Shown here piece after piece: positions 28,586 to 38,322 of a stretch of 64,000 bases of DNA (position 1 is the first letter of the stretch; each line of letters starts with the position of its first letter). This stretch comes from Polaromonas sp. CF318 (GTDB taxonomy: Bacteria > Pseudomonadota > Gammaproteobacteria > Burkholderiales > Burkholderiaceae_C): assembly GCF_000282655.1 (NCBI RefSeq), contig NZ_AKIV01000076.1:62001-126000 (forward strand), in the 5' to 3' direction. Under the pieces are notes generated by a model that was given only the letters and a program-made list of their open reading frames with translations, was not told the DNA's origin and searched no databases. Position numbers and translations under genes: made by a program.

Positions 28586-30051
28586 GCGCCGCCGAGTGGC
28601 TCAGCCGCAACGTCTCGCGCTTTACCGGCGACAAGGGCGCCGCGGGGAATACGGCGCCACCAGCCGCCCCGGCGGTGGCCAAAAAAGCGGCGTCCGGTGC
28701 AAGCCTGCCCGCGCGCAGCACGCATGAGCGGCTGCAGGCGACGCTGAGCCAGAAAGACGAGGCGCTGTCGCCGCGCGTGCTGCGCCGCACCTTGCAGGAG
28801 CTGCAGGCCATCATCGATCCCCGCGTGAGCGAGGTCGAGGGCGGCCGCCGCGCCATGGCCATCGCGGCCTGGTACGAGGGCGCCACGGCGGCGCGCCGGC
28901 GCGACCTGTGGATGCTCATGAGCGAACAGTTCGTTGCCAACCCGCAAAAGGTCAAGGCCGCGCAGGCGCAGTTCGCGGCGGCGGTGGGCACGCCCGAGGA
29001 GGCGGTGGCCGAAGTGCGCTACCGGCGCGCCACGGTGTCGCCGCGCCGGCGCCTGCTGCAGCGCTTCAGCGTCTACCCGGGTGGCATCCAGTTTCTGGTC
29101 GACATGCGGGCCGAAATGCAGTCCAGCCTCAAGTCCGACAAGCGCCTGCTGGCGCTGGACGTGGAAATGGAATACATGTTTTCCACCTGGTTCGACGTGG
29201 GCTTTCTCGACCTGCGCCGCATCACCTGGGATTCGCCGGCCTCGCTGATCGAGAAGCTCATCAAGTACGAGGCGGTCCATGACATCAAAGGCTGGGCCGA
29301 CGTGAAGAACCGGCTCGACAGCGACAGGCGCTGCTACGGCTTTTTCCACCCGCGCCTGCCCGAGGTGCCGCTGATCTTCGTGGAGGTCGCCATGGTCGAG
29401 CAGATTGCGGGCGACATCATGCCGCTGCTCGACGAACTGGCCGCGCCTTCGGACCTGAGCCGCGCCACCACCGCCATTTTTTATTCGATAAGCAACACCC
29501 AGGCCGGGCTGCGCGGCGTGAGTTTCGGCGACTCCCTGATCAAGCGCGTGGTCGAGACGCTGAAGGAAGAGTTTCCCAAGCTCAAGACCTTTGCCACGCT
29601 GTCGCCGATTCCGGGTTTTCGCAACTGGCTGGGCAAGAACGCCGGCGCCATGCTCGAAAAGCTGGGCGAAAAGGAACTCACGGCGCTGGGCCGGGCCGTG
29701 GGCTTCGAGCCGCCCGGCGCGGGGCATTTGCTTTCGGCCATCGAGAACCCGCTCGCGCTCGGCGAAAAATCGCCGGTGCGCAAAATGCTGCTGCATTGCG
29801 CCGCCCATTACCTGGGGCGGACCCTGGAAGAGGGCAAGCCGCTGGACCCGGTGGCGCGCTTTCACCTGGGCAATGGCGCGCGCATAGAACGCATCAACTG
29901 GGCAGGCGACCCCACGCCCAAAGGACTCAAGCAGTCCTACGGTCTCATGGTGAATTACCTCTACGACCTCAAGCGCCTTGACAGGCACCGCGCGCAGCTC
30001 GCACAGGGGGAAATCCCCGTGTCAGGCGACATCGAAGATTTGTACATTTGA
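28582..30051 (+). CDS. matA: Malonyl-CoA decarboxylase
   Basis: A 489-residue decarboxylase converting malonyl-CoA to acetyl-CoA and CO2. The N-terminal helical domain runs to about residue 190 and the catalytic GNAT-like domain follows. The catalytic serine motif SISNTQAGLRGVSFG is near residues 303-317, and the catalytic histidine is H428 in the ARFHLGNGARIERINW region. It overlaps the regulator gene by 4 bases and is followed 124 bases later by a Bug receptor. Together with the malonyl-CoA synthetase it completes malonate to acetyl-CoA. Confidence 0.93.
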   Translation: MSAAEWLSRNVSRFTGDKGAAGNTAPPAAPAVAKKAASGASLPARSTHERLQATLSQKDEALSPRVLRRTLQELQAIIDPRVSEVEGGRRAMAIAAWYEGATAARRRDLWMLMSEQFVANPQKVKAAQAQFAAAVGTPEEAVAEVRYRRATVSPRRRLLQRFSVYPGGIQFLVDMRAEMQSSLKSDKRLLALDVEMEYMFSTWFDVGFLDLRRITWDSPASLIEKLIKYEAVHDIKGWADVKNRLDSDRRCYGFFHPRLPEVPLIFVEVAMVEQIAGDIMPLLDELAAPSDLSRATTAIFYSISNTQAGLRGVSFGDSLIKRVVETLKEEFPKLKTFATLSPIPGFRNWLGKNAGAMLEKLGEKELTALGRAVGFEPPGAGHLLSAIENPLALGEKSPVRKMLLHCAAHYLGRTLEEGKPLDPVARFHLGNGARIERINWAGDPTPKGLKQSYGLMVNYLYDLKRLDRHRAQLAQGEIPVSGDIEDLYI

Positions 30052-30175
30052 ATGTGTACTTAAGAACGTGGTTGAGGACGTATTGACGATGGGTTTGGGT
30101 GGCGGCAGGCCGGGTTCATCACCCTTGAACTTCCGGTTTGCCTTTTTCTGATTTCGACAACGACAGGAGACAACA

Positions 30176-31174
30176 ATGACTTTCAGCTTTCATGCCCGGG
30201 CCTCCCGGCGCGACATCTTGCGCGCCGCGGCCGCCGGCGCCGCGACACTGTCCTTGGGTAGCCAGGCCCAGTCGGCCTGGCCCACCAAGCCGGTGACGGT
30301 CATCGTGCCCTTCCCGGCCGGCGGCGGCACCGACGCCTTCGCCCGCCCCCTGTCCGCCCAGTTCGCCAGGCTGACCGGCAAGCAGCTCATCATCGACAAC
30401 CGCGGCGGCGCCGGCGGCACGCTGGGGGCCAGCATCGCGGCCAAGGCGCAGCCCGACGGCTACACGCTGTTCATGGGCGCGGTGCACCACACCATCGCGC
30501 CTTCGATGTATCCCAAGCTCGACTACGACATCGAAAAAGACTTCGTGCCGCTGGCCCTGATGGCCAACGTGCCGCAGGTGCTGGTGGTCAACCCCCGCAA
30601 CATGCCTTTTGCCGATTTCAAGGCTTACATCGCGGCCGTGCGCAAGGCGCCGGGCAAGTACAACTACGGCTCGGCCGGCGCGGGCACTTCGCACCACCTG
30701 GCGGGCGAGCTGTTCAAGCAGCAGACCAAGACCTTCATCACCCACATTCCCTACCGCGGCGCGGGCCCGGCCCTGCAGGATTTGATCTCCGGAAATGTCG
30801 ACATGATGTTTGACGGTCTGGGTTCTTCCGCCAATCACATCAAGGGCGGCCGGATCAAGGCGCTGATGGTGTCCGGCACCAAGCGCAATCCGGCTTTCCC
30901 GGATGTGCCCTGCGCCGGCGAATTGGGCCTGCCCGACTACACCGTGACCACCTGGTATGGCATGTGGACACCCAAGGGCACGCCGGCCGACGTGCAGGCG
31001 CGCATCGTTGAAGACCTGCGCAAAGCCGCCACCACCGACGAGCTCAAAGCCATCTGGGCCAGCAATGGCGCGGACTTCGGCAACCTCACGCCGCAGCAGT
31101 TCGGTGCGTTCGTGAGCAGCGAGGTCAAGCGCTGGTCGGCGGTGGTGAAGGCCTCCGGCGCCAAACTCGAATGA
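30176..31174 (+). CDS. Bug/TctC-family receptor in the malonate operon
   Basis: A 332-residue periplasmic receptor with SRRDILRAAAAGAATL, a twin-arginine-like signal cut near SQAQSAW. Bug motifs are VTVIVPFPAGGGTDAFARPL, IDNRGGAGGTLGASIAAKAQ, PDGYTLFMGAVHH, GSAGAGTSHHLAGELF and HIPYRGAGPALQDLISGN. AGGAG precedes the ATG. It stands where other malonate operons have the MatC carrier, so malonate or a related dicarboxylate is the probable ligand, by context only. No permease gene is nearby. The enoyl-CoA hydratase ATG follows its stop after 7 bases. Confidence 0.9.
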   Translation: MTFSFHARASRRDILRAAAAGAATLSLGSQAQSAWPTKPVTVIVPFPAGGGTDAFARPLSAQFARLTGKQLIIDNRGGAGGTLGASIAAKAQPDGYTLFMGAVHHTIAPSMYPKLDYDIEKDFVPLALMANVPQVLVVNPRNMPFADFKAYIAAVRKAPGKYNYGSAGAGTSHHLAGELFKQQTKTFITHIPYRGAGPALQDLISGNVDMMFDGLGSSANHIKGGRIKALMVSGTKRNPAFPDVPCAGELGLPDYTVTTWYGMWTPKGTPADVQARIVEDLRKAATTDELKAIWASNGADFGNLTPQQFGAFVSSEVKRWSAVVKASGAKLE

Positions 31175-31181
31175 CCGATTG

Positions 31182-32012
31182 ATGGCCGGAGCTGTTTTAC
31201 TCGAGGTGAAGGGCTCCCTGGCCTTTGTGACCCTGTTGCATCCGGGCAAGTTCAATGCCATGAGCCGCGCCATGTGGCGCGAACTGCGCGCGGCCTTCGA
31301 GCGCCTCCAGCGGGCAGCCGATGTGCGCTGCGTGCTTGTGCGGGGCGAGGGCGGGCATTTTTGCGCGGGAGGCGACATTTCCGAATACGCCGGTTTCCGG
31401 TTTGAAGAATCCGCCTTGCGTGATTTTCATGAGCGTGATGTGTGGGGCGGCTTGCGGGCCATGCTCGATTGCGACCTGCCCATGGTCGCGCAGATCGACG
31501 GCAACTGCATGGGCGCCGGCCTGGAGATTGCCAGTTGCTGCGATATCCGCATCGCGGCCGACAGCGCGAAGTTCGGCGCGCCCATCGCCAGGCTCGGCTT
31601 TCCGATGGCGCCGCGCGAAGCCGCGCTGGTGTTGCGCGCGGCGGGCGAGCTGACCGCGCGCGAAATGCTGCTGTCGGCCGCCGTGCTGGACGCTGGTGAG
31701 ATGAAGCGGCGCGGCTTTCTCAACCAGGTGCTGCCCGCTGATGAGGCGGTCGCCGCTGCCATGGCTTGCGTGGAACGGTGCGCCGCCCTCGCGCCCGGCG
31801 CCGCGAGGCTGAACAAGCAGGCTTTGCGGGTCTTGGCCCAGGCCGGCAGCGAGCAAGCCGTGATGGACCTTGCAGCGAATGCTTACCGCTACGCTGCGTC
31901 GCCCGAACACCGGGAAGGCGTGACGGCCTTTACCGAAAAACGCCAGCCCCGGTTTGATGGCCGGGCCGCTGAATCTATGACCACTGACAGCCTGAGCCAT
32001 GAAAAACCATAA
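31182..32012 (+). CDS. Enoyl-CoA hydratase/isomerase family protein
   Basis: A 276-residue crotonase-fold protein. Oxyanion-hole segments are FCAGGDISEYAG (near residue 64) and QIDGNCMGAGLEIASCCDIR (near 107). The usual first catalytic glutamate position reads MGAGLEIAS, while the second, normally a glutamate in a GIPE-type loop, reads GFPMAPREAA. It may therefore be an isomerase, decarboxylase or hydrolase rather than a true hydratase. A TTG one codon earlier is possible; the ATG at 31182 is preferred. It lies inside the malonate operon and overlaps matB by 14 bases. Its role there is unclear. Confidence 0.85.
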   Translation: MAGAVLLEVKGSLAFVTLLHPGKFNAMSRAMWRELRAAFERLQRAADVRCVLVRGEGGHFCAGGDISEYAGFRFEESALRDFHERDVWGGLRAMLDCDLPMVAQIDGNCMGAGLEIASCCDIRIAADSAKFGAPIARLGFPMAPREAALVLRAAGELTAREMLLSAAVLDAGEMKRRGFLNQVLPADEAVAAAMACVERCAALAPGAARLNKQALRVLAQAGSEQAVMDLAANAYRYAASPEHREGVTAFTEKRQPRFDGRAAESMTTDSLSHEKP

Positions 32013-33519
32013 CCTGTTCGCGGCACTGCGAGCCGCTTTTCCTTCTTCGCTGGACGACGTTGCCGTCGAAACCGACAACGGCCTGAGCTACTCATGGCGC
32101 GACCTCGAACGTGGCACCGCGATGCTGGCCAACCTGCTGGCCTCGCTGGGCCTGCCCGCGGGGGCCCGGGTGGCGGTGCAAGTCGAAAAGTCGGTGGAAG
32201 CGATGATGCTGTACCTGGCGACCTTGCGCGCCGGTTATGTGTTCCTGCCGCTCAACACCGCCTACCAAAGTGCCGAGATCGAGTACTTCATCGGCAATGC
32301 CGAGCCCTCGGTGATGGTGTGCAGCAGCAAGAATTTCGGCTGGGTCAGCAAGATCGCCTTCAAGGCCGGCACACGCAACGTCTTCACGCTGGATGACGAC
32401 CGCACGGGCTCGCTGCTGGAGCGCGCCGCGCATTGCAGCGACCGGCATGAACCCGTGCAGCGGCAGGCCGACGACCTGGCCGCCATCCTTTACACCAGCG
32501 GCACCACGGGCCGCAGCAAGGGCGCCATGCTGACGCACGGCAACATGCTGAGCAACGCGCTGGTGCTCAAGGACTACTGGGGCTGGAAGAAGGGCGACGT
32601 GCTGATCCACGCCTTGCCGATTTTTCATGTGCACGGCCTGTTTGTCGCCATCCACGGTGCGCTGATCAACGGCAGCAAGATGATCTGGCTCGCGAAGTTC
32701 GATCCCAAGCTGGTGGTTCGCAAGCTGCCCGAGGCCACGGTTTTCATGGGTGTGCCCACGCTCTACGTGCGCCTGCTGGCCGAAGCGGGGCTCACGCGCG
32801 AGGCCTGCCGCAACATGCGCCTTTTTGTCGCGGGATCGGCCCCCTTGCTGATCGAAACCTTCAACGAATGGAAGGAGCGCACCGGCCATACGATTCTGGA
32901 GCGCTACGGTATGTCCGAAACCGTGATGCTGACCTCCAACCCCTACCAGGGCGCCGAGCGGCGCGGCGGCACCGTGGGCTTTGCGCTGCCGGGCGTCAGC
33001 CTGCGCGTACAAGGCGACGACGGGCAGCCCCTGCCGGCCGGCGAGATAGGCGGCATCCAGGTCAAGGGGCCGAATGTCTTCAAGGGCTATTGGCGCATGC
33101 CGGAAAAGACCAAGGAAGAGTTCACGGCGGACGGCTACTTCAAGACCGGTGACGTCGGCAAGATCGACGAGCGCGGCTACATCGTCATCGTGGGCCGCAG
33201 CAAGGACCTGATCATCAGTGGCGGCTACAACGTCTACCCGGCCGAGATCGAGGGCTATATCAACGACATGCCGGGCGTGGCCGAAAGCGCCCTGGTCGGC
33301 GTGCCGCACCCGGATTTTGGCGAAGTGGGCGTGGCCGTCGTGATCGCCAAACCAGGCGCTTCGCTGGAAGGCGGCCGGATTGTGGGCGAACTCAAGTCCA
33401 GGCTGGCCAACTTCAAGATTCCCAAACAGTGTTTTGTGGTCAGCGAGCTGCCGCGCAACACCATGGGCAAGGTGCAAAAGAATTTGCTGCGTGAGCAGTA
33501 CAAGGGCCTGTTTGCTTAA
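31999..33519 (+). CDS. matB: Malonyl-CoA synthetase (acyl-CoA ligase family)
   Basis: A 506-residue AMP-forming ligase, most like MatB, which makes malonyl-CoA from malonate, ATP and CoA. The P-loop YTSGTTGRSKGAMLTHGNM is near residues 164-182, the A5 motif ERYGMSETVMLTSNPYQG near 300, the A7/A8 core YFKTGDVGKIDERGYIVIVG near 380, and the catalytic lysine in PRNTMGKVQKN near 489. It overlaps the preceding gene by 14 bases and completes the malonate operon. It converges with the acyl-CoA dehydrogenase gene 6 bases after its stop. Other short acids are possible substrates. Confidence 0.9.
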   Translation: MKNHNLFAALRAAFPSSLDDVAVETDNGLSYSWRDLERGTAMLANLLASLGLPAGARVAVQVEKSVEAMMLYLATLRAGYVFLPLNTAYQSAEIEYFIGNAEPSVMVCSSKNFGWVSKIAFKAGTRNVFTLDDDRTGSLLERAAHCSDRHEPVQRQADDLAAILYTSGTTGRSKGAMLTHGNMLSNALVLKDYWGWKKGDVLIHALPIFHVHGLFVAIHGALINGSKMIWLAKFDPKLVVRKLPEATVFMGVPTLYVRLLAEAGLTREACRNMRLFVAGSAPLLIETFNEWKERTGHTILERYGMSETVMLTSNPYQGAERRGGTVGFALPGVSLRVQGDDGQPLPAGEIGGIQVKGPNVFKGYWRMPEKTKEEFTADGYFKTGDVGKIDERGYIVIVGRSKDLIISGGYNVYPAEIEGYINDMPGVAESALVGVPHPDFGEVGVAVVIAKPGASLEGGRIVGELKSRLANFKIPKQCFVVSELPRNTMGKVQKNLLREQYKGLFA

Positions 33520-33525
33520 AACAGG

Positions 33526-35661
33526 CTAGGGTGCGAAGTCGTCGACCTGGATCACCCGGTCGGCAGCGCGCAGATAGGCCAGTGCCAGCTCAGGGCGGCT
33601 TGAGGCCTGTGCGGCGCGCTCCATGGACGCGCTGCGGCGCACGGCCTTGTTGAGGGCCACGGTTTCCTCCCCCAGCTGTGCCGCTAGCGCCAGCGCATCC
33701 ATCAGGTCCCGCAAGCCGCCGCCGGCCGGCGTGGCCAGGTCGGGACAGAGGCGTTTCACGAGCGCATTGTTGGTGCGCAGCAGCCTGGCGAGTTCCAGCA
33801 ACTGGACGTCACGAAGCGGCGCCAGCCGCGTGCTGCGGTTGAGCACCAGTGTGCCCACCACCCGGCGCAGCGGCGATGGAAAGTTGGCGTAAAGCGCTTC
33901 CAGCGCACTGCCGGCCTGGTCGAGCTGCATGCGAATGGCGGCCCTGGCCACCGGCAGCATGTCGCCATCCTTTTCAACGGCATAGCGCCAGACGCAGGCG
34001 CTGGCCATATAAAGATGGGCCAGCACGTCGCCCAGCCGGGCCGACAGCAACTCCATGCGCTTGAGCTTGCCGCCCAGCAGGCCCATGGCCAGGTCGCAGG
34101 TGAGTGCGTACTGGCTGCTCAGGCGCGCGATCAGCCGGGCTTCCTTTTCCAGGCCCGCGGGCGGCGTGCCCCGCAGCGGCGCGCCCGCGATGCTGTGCCA
34201 GAAGTTGCGCAGCACGTGCCCGCCATGGCCTGTCAATGCTTCGCCCAGCGCCTGGGCGTCATTGTCCTGCACCGCCCGCATTTCCTTCATCACGTAAGGG
34301 TGGCAGCGTACCGCGCCCTGGCCGAAGATGATCAGCGAGCGGGTCAGGATGTTGGCGCCTTCCACCGTGATGGCAATCGGCGCGCCGCGATAGGCCACGG
34401 ATAGCAGGTTGGAAGGGCCCTGGATGATGCCCTTGCCGCCCAGAATGTCCATGCCGTGGTTGACGGCGCGGCGGCCGGCTTCGGTCAAATGCACCTTCAG
34501 GATGGCGCTGGCCACGCTGGGCTGCTCGCCGTGGTCGAGCACCGCAGCGGTGTAGCGGCGGGCGGCATCCGTCGCGTACAGCTCGCAGGCCATCCCGGCG
34601 ATCACGCCGGCAATCGCGTCGAAACGCCCGATCGGGAGCCCGAACTGCTCGCGCACCTGGCCGTAGCCGTTGGCGACAAACAAGGCGGTCTGCTGCATCG
34701 CCGAGCCCAGTGCCGGCAGCGAAATGGCCCGTCCGGCCGCCAGGCATTCCATCAGCATGCGCCAGCCCTGGCCGACCCGGGCTTCGCCGCCTATGACCCA
34801 GTCCATGGGGATGAAGACCTCGCGGCCTTCGATAGGGCCGTTCATGAAGGCCGCGTCCATCGGCCGGTGCCGCCTGCCGATCTCCATACGGGGCTGCGGC
34901 ACCGGGATCAGCGCGCAGGTGATGCCCAACTCGCGCTGGCCTTCGGGCAGGCGTTCGTCGATGGCGTTGAAGGCCAGGCCCACGACGGTGGCCACGGGCG
35001 CCAGGGTGATGTAGCGCTTGGAGAAATTCACGCTGAAGCCGCGCACCATGGCGCCATCGATTTCCCGCTCGACCAGTACGCCGCTGTCGGGGATGGAGGC
35101 CGCGTCCGAGCCCGCATAGGGCGAGGTCAGCCCGAAACAGGGCAGGTCGCGGCCGTCGGCCAGGCGCGGCAGGTAGTGTTGCTTCTGATCCGGCGTGCCA
35201 TAGCGCAACAGCAGCTCCGCGGGGCCCAGGGAGTTGGGCACCATGACGGTCACGGCGGCCGAGATATTGAGGGTGGCGATGCGCGTGACCACGGTGGCGT
35301 GGGCATAGTGGCTGAAGCCCAACCCGCCATGCGCCTCGGGAATGATCATGCCGAAGAAGCGGTGTTCGCGCAGGTAAGCCCAGACCTCTGCGGGCAGGTC
35401 CCCGGCCTGGTCGATGGCAAAGTCGTCCAGCATGGCGCACAGGGTGGTGACTTCCTTGTCCAGAAAGGCCTGTTCCGCGGCGCTGAGCACATTGGGCCCG
35501 GCGGCCAGCAGGGCGTCAAAATCGGGCCGGCCGGAGAACAGCCGGCCTTCAAAGCCGACAGTGCCCGCTTCGAGCGCGGCGCGCTCTGTGTTGCCCATCA
35601 CAGGCAACGCCCGGGCAAAGGGTTTCATGGCGGCCCGACCCAGCCAGCGGGAAAATCCCAT
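33526..35661 (-). CDS. fadE: FadE-type acyl-CoA dehydrogenase without the N-terminal membrane segment
   Basis: A 711-residue flavoenzyme for the first step of fatty-acid beta-oxidation. The FadE branch is clear from AFLDKEVTTLCAMLDDF, PNSLGPAELLLRYGT, FGLTSPYAGSDAASIPDSG, SKRYITLAPVATVVGLAF and the strongly conserved ITVEGANILTRSLIIFGQGA. E. coli FadE has about 814 residues with an N-terminal hydrophobic region; here the protein begins almost at the point where that region ends (ERAALEAGTVGFEG), and it stops soon after INVDDF-like VDDFAP. So it is probably soluble. It converges with matB and is divergent from potF. Confidence 0.9.
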   Translation of the reverse strand: MGFSRWLGRAAMKPFARALPVMGNTERAALEAGTVGFEGRLFSGRPDFDALLAAGPNVLSAAEQAFLDKEVTTLCAMLDDFAIDQAGDLPAEVWAYLREHRFFGMIIPEAHGGLGFSHYAHATVVTRIATLNISAAVTVMVPNSLGPAELLLRYGTPDQKQHYLPRLADGRDLPCFGLTSPYAGSDAASIPDSGVLVEREIDGAMVRGFSVNFSKRYITLAPVATVVGLAFNAIDERLPEGQRELGITCALIPVPQPRMEIGRRHRPMDAAFMNGPIEGREVFIPMDWVIGGEARVGQGWRMLMECLAAGRAISLPALGSAMQQTALFVANGYGQVREQFGLPIGRFDAIAGVIAGMACELYATDAARRYTAAVLDHGEQPSVASAILKVHLTEAGRRAVNHGMDILGGKGIIQGPSNLLSVAYRGAPIAITVEGANILTRSLIIFGQGAVRCHPYVMKEMRAVQDNDAQALGEALTGHGGHVLRNFWHSIAGAPLRGTPPAGLEKEARLIARLSSQYALTCDLAMGLLGGKLKRMELLSARLGDVLAHLYMASACVWRYAVEKDGDMLPVARAAIRMQLDQAGSALEALYANFPSPLRRVVGTLVLNRSTRLAPLRDVQLLELARLLRTNNALVKRLCPDLATPAGGGLRDLMDALALAAQLGEETVALNKAVRRSASMERAAQASSRPELALAYLRAADRVIQVDDFAP

Positions 35662-35915
35662 GGGGTGTCTTTCGGAAGGGAAGTGAAAGCTTGCCCCAAA
35701 AGCGTACGCGGGGAGGGGAGGGGCGCCTAGCGCCTTCGGCCCGTCCTGCTGTAGGCGGATTTACCGGGCGGCTGATGGCAAGCCCTGATGCAAAGGCCGC
35801 ATAAGAAGAAAGGTTCCCGTGCCTTCGGCCCTCTTATACAATTGCTCCGGTCTGATTTTTGCTAGTGTTTCCTGGTTTTTACTTCCAAGTTTTTATAAGA
35901 GGAGTTGAGGACATT

Positions 35916-37079
35916 ATGAAAAAGCATCTTGGGTATTGGGCGTTTTCGGCCATGCTGGTGGCGGCACTGACCGCCTGCGGTAAAAAAGACGAAGCGCCTG
36001 CCGCTGCCGCCCCGGCCGCCGCCGCGAGCGCACCGGCCCCCGTGGCCGCCGAGGAAAAGGTACTCAATGTCTACAATTGGCCCGACTACGTCGCCAAGGA
36101 CATGGTCGCCAACTTCGAGAAGGAAACCGGCATCAAGGTCAATTACCAGACCTTCGAGAACAACGAGGCCCTGCATGCCAAGCTGGTCGCCGGCAACACC
36201 GGCTACGACATCGTCGTGCCGGGCGCCGTGTTCGCCAAGCCGCAGATCGACGGCGGCCTGCTTGCCAAACTCGACAAAACCAAAATCGCCAACTACGGCA
36301 ACCTGGACCCGGCCATCATGGAAAAGCTGGGCACCATTGACCCGGGCAATGCCTACCTCGTGCCCTGGGCCTGGAGCTTCACCACGGTCGGCATCAACAA
36401 GGCCAAGGTCGCCAAGGCCCTGGGTTCCACCCCCATGCCGGAAAACGCCTGGGACCTGGTGTTCAACCCGGTCTACACCGCCAAGCTCAAGGCCTGCGGC
36501 ATCGCTTACCTCGACTCGCCCACCGAAGTGTTGCCGCCGGCCATGCACTATCTGGGCAAGAACGCGTACTCCAACGACCCGGCCGACCATAAGGCGGCGG
36601 CCGAGATGCTGGCCAAGGTGCGCCCGCACATCCGCATGTTTTCCAGCACCATGATTGACGACCTGGCCGGTGGCAAGGCCTGCGTGGCCCTGGCCTGGGC
36701 CGGCGACATCAACATTGCCCGCGGCCGCGCCCTTGAAAACAAGAGCGGCAATGAAGTCGAGGCCCTGTTGCCCAGCACCGGCGGCCTGATCTTCTTCGAC
36801 ACCCTGGCCATCCCCAAGGATGCCAAGCACCCCAACAACGCGCTGGCCTTCATCAATTACTCGCTGCGCCCTGAAGTGTCCGCCTCCCTGACCAACGAAC
36901 TGGGCTACGCCACCGCCAACAAGGCCAGCCTGCCCAACGTCAAGCCCGAAATCGCCAAGGACAAGGCGGTGTTCCCCGATGCCGACAACCTGAAGAAAAT
37001 GGTGTCACCGGCCAGCTTCAGCAATGAAGCCCGCGAATCCATGAGCAATGTGTTTACCGCCTTCAAAAAAGGCAAGTGA
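35916..37079 (+). CDS. potF: Putrescine ABC transporter binding lipoprotein
   Basis: A 387-residue polyamine-binding protein of the PotD/PotF family. The N-terminus is a lipoprotein signal (about residues 1-20) with lipobox LTAC and lipid-bearing C21, then an Ala/Pro-rich tether to about residue 45. The mature domain starts VLNVYNWPDYVAKDMVANFE, with GYDIVVPGAVFAKPQIDGG and VPWAWSFTTVGIN typical of PotF. GAGGAGTTGAGG precedes the ATG at 35916. It leads potFGHI. The 254-base gap before it, shared with fadE, holds a few AT-rich stretches but no promoter I would defend. Putrescine versus spermidine is a best guess. Confidence 0.92.
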   Translation: MKKHLGYWAFSAMLVAALTACGKKDEAPAAAAPAAAASAPAPVAAEEKVLNVYNWPDYVAKDMVANFEKETGIKVNYQTFENNEALHAKLVAGNTGYDIVVPGAVFAKPQIDGGLLAKLDKTKIANYGNLDPAIMEKLGTIDPGNAYLVPWAWSFTTVGINKAKVAKALGSTPMPENAWDLVFNPVYTAKLKACGIAYLDSPTEVLPPAMHYLGKNAYSNDPADHKAAAEMLAKVRPHIRMFSSTMIDDLAGGKACVALAWAGDINIARGRALENKSGNEVEALLPSTGGLIFFDTLAIPKDAKHPNNALAFINYSLRPEVSASLTNELGYATANKASLPNVKPEIAKDKAVFPDADNLKKMVSPASFSNEARESMSNVFTAFKKGK

Positions 37080-37179
37080 CGTTTTACTGATCTCTGGCAA
37101 GCGCTGATTTCAGTGTGAACCCGGCTGTGCATGCAATGCGTTGTGTGCGCAGCTTTTTTTCATCTTGGTGCCTCTGTTC

Positions 37180-38286
37180 ATGAATCTGCCCCTATCGCCC
37201 GGTGATGGCTATTTGCGGACCGACCAGCTGGTCAAGCGCTTTGACGGCGTGGCAGCGGTCGACGACGTCTCGCTGTCCATCCACAAGGGGGAAATCTTCG
37301 CACTGCTGGGCAGCTCAGGCTGCGGCAAATCGACCTTGCTGCGCATGCTGGCGGGTTTTGAAAAACCGACCTCCGGTGCGGTCTTCCTCGACGGCGTGGA
37401 CATCGCGTCCTTCCCGCCCTACGAGCGGCCCATCAACATGATGTTCCAGTCGTACGCGCTGTTTCCGCACCTGACGGTCTGGGACAACATCGCCTTCGGC
37501 CTCAAGCGCGAGGGTATGCCCAAGCCCGAGATCGAGGCCCGCGTGCAGGAAATGCTCAAGCTGGTCCAGCTCGAGGCCTTCGCCAAACGCAAGCCGCACC
37601 AGCTCTCGGGCGGCCAGCAGCAGCGTGTGGCCCTGGCGCGCAGCCTGGCCAAGCGCCCCCAGCTGCTTTTGCTTGACGAACCCCTGGGTGCGCTGGATAA
37701 AAAGCTACGCGAACGCACGCAATTCGAGCTCGTCAACATTCTTGAGTCGGTGGGCGTGACCTGTGTCATGGTCACGCACGACCAGGAAGAGGCCATGGCC
37801 ATGGCCTCCCGCATCGCCGTGATGAGCCACGGCCGCGTGCTGCAGGTTGGCACGCCCAAGGAAATCTACGAGCATCCCAATTGCCGTTTTGTGGCCGACT
37901 TCATCGGCAACGTCAACATGCTGGAAGGCGAGCTCACGCTGGACGAGGCCGACCGCTGCGAAGTCACCACCGACCAGGGCGTGGTCAGCGTGGGGCACGG
38001 CATCAGCGGCACGCTGGGCATGGCGGTGGCCATCGCGGTGCGGCCCGAGAAGATCCATATCGCCAAGGCCCGCCCGCCTGGGGTCGGCAGCAACCTGTTC
38101 ACCGGCAAGGTGCGCGAGATTGCCTATTTCGGCAGCTACAACACCTTCATCGTGGAAGCGGCCGGCGGGCGCACCCTCAAGATCACCGAGACCAACACCA
38201 CGCGCCACGACAGCGACACGATCACCTGGGACGACCCGGTTTTCTTCTGGTGGGACGGCTCCGCGCCGGTGGTGCTGACGCAGTAG
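37180..38286 (+). CDS. potG: Putrescine ABC transporter ATPase
   Basis: A 368-residue ATPase of the polyamine importer. Walker A is GSSGCGKST (about residues 45-53), Q-loop [11 protein letters not shown], signature [13 protein letters not shown], Walker [15 protein letters not shown] and switch [10 protein letters not shown]; a C-terminal TOBE domain follows from about residue 285 ([14 protein letters not shown]). The ATG at 37180 gives the family length, but its ribosome site is weak; a TTG at 37141 in frame is the alternative. It lies 100 bases after potF and 36 before potH. Confidence 0.94.
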   Translation: MNLPLSPGDGYLRTDQLVKRFDGVAAVDDVSLSIHKGEIFALLGSSGCGKSTLLRMLAGFEKPTSGAVFLDGVDIASFPPYERPINMMFQSYALFPHLTVWDNIAFGLKREGMPKPEIEARVQEMLKLVQLEAFAKRKPHQLSGGQQQRVALARSLAKRPQLLLLDEPLGALDKKLRERTQFELVNILESVGVTCVMVTHDQEEAMAMASRIAVMSHGRVLQVGTPKEIYEHPNCRFVADFIGNVNMLEGELTLDEADRCEVTTDQGVVSVGHGISGTLGMAVAIAVRPEKIHIAKARPPGVGSNLFTGKVREIAYFGSYNTFIVEAAGGRTLKITETNTTRHDSDTITWDDPVFFWWDGSAPVVLTQ

Positions 38287-38322
38287 GCCCGGCCCACAGG
38301 CTGCAACGATTCAATCCCGGCG

